Source of the DNA: Balneolales bacterium
GTDB taxonomy: Bacteria; Bacteroidota; Rhodothermia; Balneolales; Natronogracilivirgulaceae
Length of the DNA stretch: 8,077 bases
NCBI GenBank assembly: GCA_007131625.1
Contig: SLQC01000273.1
Coordinates: 1-8,077, forward strand
Direction: 5' to 3'
Below are positions 6,751 to 8,077 of the stretch, one piece after another (the first letter of the stretch is position 1; every line of letters begins with the position of its first letter). The notes beneath the pieces were generated by a model. The model saw only the letters and a program-made list of their open reading frames with translations, searched no databases and had not been told where the DNA came from. A program made the translations under genes and the position numbers.

Positions 6751-6798
6751 AGGACAGATAAAGATAAGTTGTGTTTTACATTATATCTTTATCTTCCT
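6751..6798. promoter_or_regulatory. Long AT-rich inverted repeat (hairpin or operator)
   Basis: AGATAAAGATA (6756-6766) and its exact complement TATCTTTATCT (6784-6794) flank a 17-nt loop. With one bulged C at 6755 the stem extends by AGGA/TCCT to 15 pairs. No gene ends nearby on either strand and no T-tract follows, so a terminator is unlikely. In transcripts of the rightward gene it would lie about 100 nt before the start codon. Confidence 0.5.
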
Positions 6799-6803
6799 AC
6801 TTG

Positions 6804-6823
6804 ATGCGCCCGGTAGGGCGCAT
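6804..6823. promoter_or_regulatory. GC-rich hairpin with 8-bp perfect stem
   Basis: ATGCGCCC, the loop GGTA, and GGGCGCAT form a perfect stem-loop, only 5 bp after the AT-rich inverted repeat. It lacks a following T-run, so it is not a standard terminator. It lies 75 bp upstream of the SDR-DUF2867 start and may be part of its leader or a REP-like element. Confidence 0.5.
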
Positions 6824-6898
6824 TCACCTGAGAGTGAAAGTCTTCTGTGCACCCGACAGGTCTCTTGTTCAAGTTATTATTGACCCATCCCGTCAACC

Positions 6899-8077
6899 AT
6901 GAAAATTCTGCTCACCGGTGTTACCGGCTATATCGGCAAGCGATTGCTCCCTGTCCTGGTGAAAAACGGGCATCACGTGGTCTGTTGTGTACGTGACCAG
7001 AACCGGCTGAATATTGACACCACCCTCGCAAGCAAAGTTGAAGTTGCCGAAGTTGACTTTCTGAAACCGGAAACACTTTCTGCGATCCCCAAAGATCTGG
7101 ATGCCGCTTACTACCTCATCCATTCCATGTCCTCCCGGTCCGGAAATTTCCAGAACCTCGAGATAGCGTCCGCCCGCAACTTCCGGGACTATATGAATAC
7201 TACGGCGGTGAAACATGTCGTCTATCTGAGCGGCATCATCAATGATCAAAACCTTTCAAAACATCTGGAATCAAGAAAGCAGGTCGAGGAAATTCTATCC
7301 GGCGGAAGCTTTTCTACCACTACACTCCGTGCCGGCATCATTATAGGATCCGGAAGCGCATCGTTTGAAATCATTCGCGATCTTGTTGAAAAGCTTCCGT
7401 TAATGATTGCGCCCCGGTGGTTAAAGACACGTTCTCAGCCGATTGCGGTACGTGATGTGCTTACATTTCTTGAAAAAACGCTTTGTGATGAACGGACTTA
7501 CCATGCCAATTATGATATTGGAGGGCCTGATGTTCTGACTTACAAACAAATGCTCGGGCAATACGCAGAAGTTCGCGGACTCAAACGGATCATTCTATCC
7601 GTACCGGTCCTGACGCCGCGCCTTTCATCCTACTGGCTCTATTTTATGACTTCCACTACCTATTCGCTTGCAATAAAACTTGTGGACAGCATGAAAGTGG
7701 ATGTGACCTGCCGGGACAACCGCCTGGCCGGGATATTGGGCATCAAGCCAATCACATACAAAAAGGCGGTCTCGCTGGCATTCAAGAAAATCGACCAGAA
7801 TGCGATAATATCCAGCTGGAAAGATTCCATGATCAGTGGTCGATTGTCGACCCGGCTTTCACAGCACATACAGGTGCCGGTCGATGGATGCTTCAAGGAC
7901 AGGAAAGTGCGTAACATACAAGATCAGGAAAAGGTTTTGACGCGAATCTGGGGTATCGGGGGGAATACCGGATGGTATTATGCCGACTGGTTGTGGCATA
8001 TTCGCGGATTTTTCGATAAGATGTTCGGCGGGGTAGGTTTACGCCGGGGGCGGACCTCCGTTGATGAGATCAACACC
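6899..8077 (+). CDS. SDR-family NAD(P)-binding protein fused to DUF2867, C-terminus beyond window
   Basis: The frame is open from the ATG at 6899 to the window end (393 codons). The N-terminus MKILLTGVTGYIGKRLLPVL carries the GxxGxxG nucleotide-binding motif (7-13) of atypical short-chain dehydrogenases. YYLIHSMS (71-78), VVYLSGI (107-113) and LRAGIIIGSGS (143-153) are as in NAD(P)H-binding epimerase-like proteins. Residues from about 310 on, including WGIGGNTGWYYADWLWHIRG (351-370) and GLRRGRTSVDEI (380-391), match the start of a DUF2867 domain, which usually ends this two-domain protein near 480 residues. Relatives are annotated only as SDR oxidoreductases, with no settled substrate. A Rossmann-type reductase role is likely; the job of DUF2867 is unknown. 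No signal peptide is seen, so it is cytoplasmic, and no Shine-Dalgarno precedes the ATG. It is transcribed away from the PQQ dehydrogenase. Confidence 0.88.
   Translation, partial: MKILLTGVTGYIGKRLLPVLVKNGHHVVCCVRDQNRLNIDTTLASKVEVAEVDFLKPETLSAIPKDLDAAYYLIHSMSSRSGNFQNLEIASARNFRDYMNTTAVKHVVYLSGIINDQNLSKHLESRKQVEEILSGGSFSTTTLRAGIIIGSGSASFEIIRDLVEKLPLMIAPRWLKTRSQPIAVRDVLTFLEKTLCDERTYHANYDIGGPDVLTYKQMLGQYAEVRGLKRIILSVPVLTPRLSSYWLYFMTSTTYSLAIKLVDSMKVDVTCRDNRLAGILGIKPITYKKAVSLAFKKIDQNAIISSWKDSMISGRLSTRLSQHIQVPVDGCFKDRKVRNIQDQEKVLTRIWGIGGNTGWYYADWLWHIRGFFDKMFGGVGLRRGRTSVDEINT

Larger units (their letters stand above)
6524..6898. other. Divergent intergenic region between the PQQ dehydrogenase and SDR-DUF2867 genes
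   Basis: This 375-bp stretch must carry the promoters of two divergent genes. I see no clear consensus promoter and no Shine-Dalgarno before either start, which fits a Bacteroidota-like host. It contains a 10-bp palindrome (6731-6740) and two hairpins in a row (6751-6798 and 6804-6823). A short frame reading leftward through 6701-6450 overlaps the dehydrogenase start and has no recognisable protein character. Confidence 0.5.

Noticed and set aside
6820..6870. Possible riboswitch upstream of the SDR gene (CTGAGAG on the plus strand recalls TPP; CTCTCAGGTG on the minus strand recalls a glycine aptamer)
   Set aside because: Only one short motif matches in each case. The remaining conserved core segments are missing, and the downstream genes have no link to thiamine or glycine.

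Overview
The window looks like chromosomal DNA from a free-living Gram-negative carbohydrate-degrading bacterium, most plausibly of the Bacteroidota/Balneolota sphere. This taxonomic call is an inference. It rests on the protein types: an exported PL1-like pectate lyase, a Tat-exported Gfo/Idh/MocA oxidoreductase, a lipoprotein PQQ dehydrogenase with an inserted cytochrome c domain, and an SDR-DUF2867 protein. Base composition is moderate, and two of the four intact genes lack a visible Shine-Dalgarno sequence. Two genes run off the ends of the window.

Layout. (1) Positions 1-1098, minus strand: secreted pectate lyase, C-terminus outside the window. (2) Positions 1099-1805: an AT-rich spacer, then the right end of an IS21-family element (the last codons of its IstB ATPase, two 23-bp terminal repeats, and an end at 1618). 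The IS end abuts an 8-nt fragment of a CRISPR repeat. Two full 37-bp repeats with 37-bp spacers follow, so the IS appears to have landed in a CRISPR repeat. No cas gene is present. (3) Positions 1806-3188, plus strand: the Tat-exported Gfo/Idh/MocA oxidoreductase, starting 31 bp after the last intact repeat. A third, degenerate copy of the repeat lies 59 bp beyond its stop (3248-3284), so the whole gene sits between two members of the repeat family. (4) Positions 3396-4240: a decayed ComEC-like metallo-beta-lactamase-fold gene with an in-frame stop, a probable internal deletion and a frameshift. (5) Positions 6523-4313, minus strand: the PQQ-dependent dehydrogenase/cytochrome c lipoprotein. 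(6) Positions 6524-6898: a divergent intergenic region with a palindrome and two consecutive strong hairpins. (7) From 6899 to the end, plus strand: the SDR-DUF2867 fusion, 3' end missing.

How the parts may work together. The pectate lyase would cleave pectic polymers outside the cell. The Gfo/Idh/MocA enzyme and the PQQ dehydrogenase are both exported oxidoreductases of the kind that act on sugars or sugar alcohols, so a loose theme of extracytoplasmic carbohydrate breakdown and oxidation is reasonable. The genes lie on different strands, however, and are separated by mobile and decayed DNA, so a single operon is not supported. The most unusual part is 1391-3284, where an IS remnant, a disrupted CRISPR array and a metabolic gene enclosed by CRISPR repeats lie side by side, followed by a decayed gene. 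This looks like a recombination-prone island, or possibly an assembly join at the repeats.
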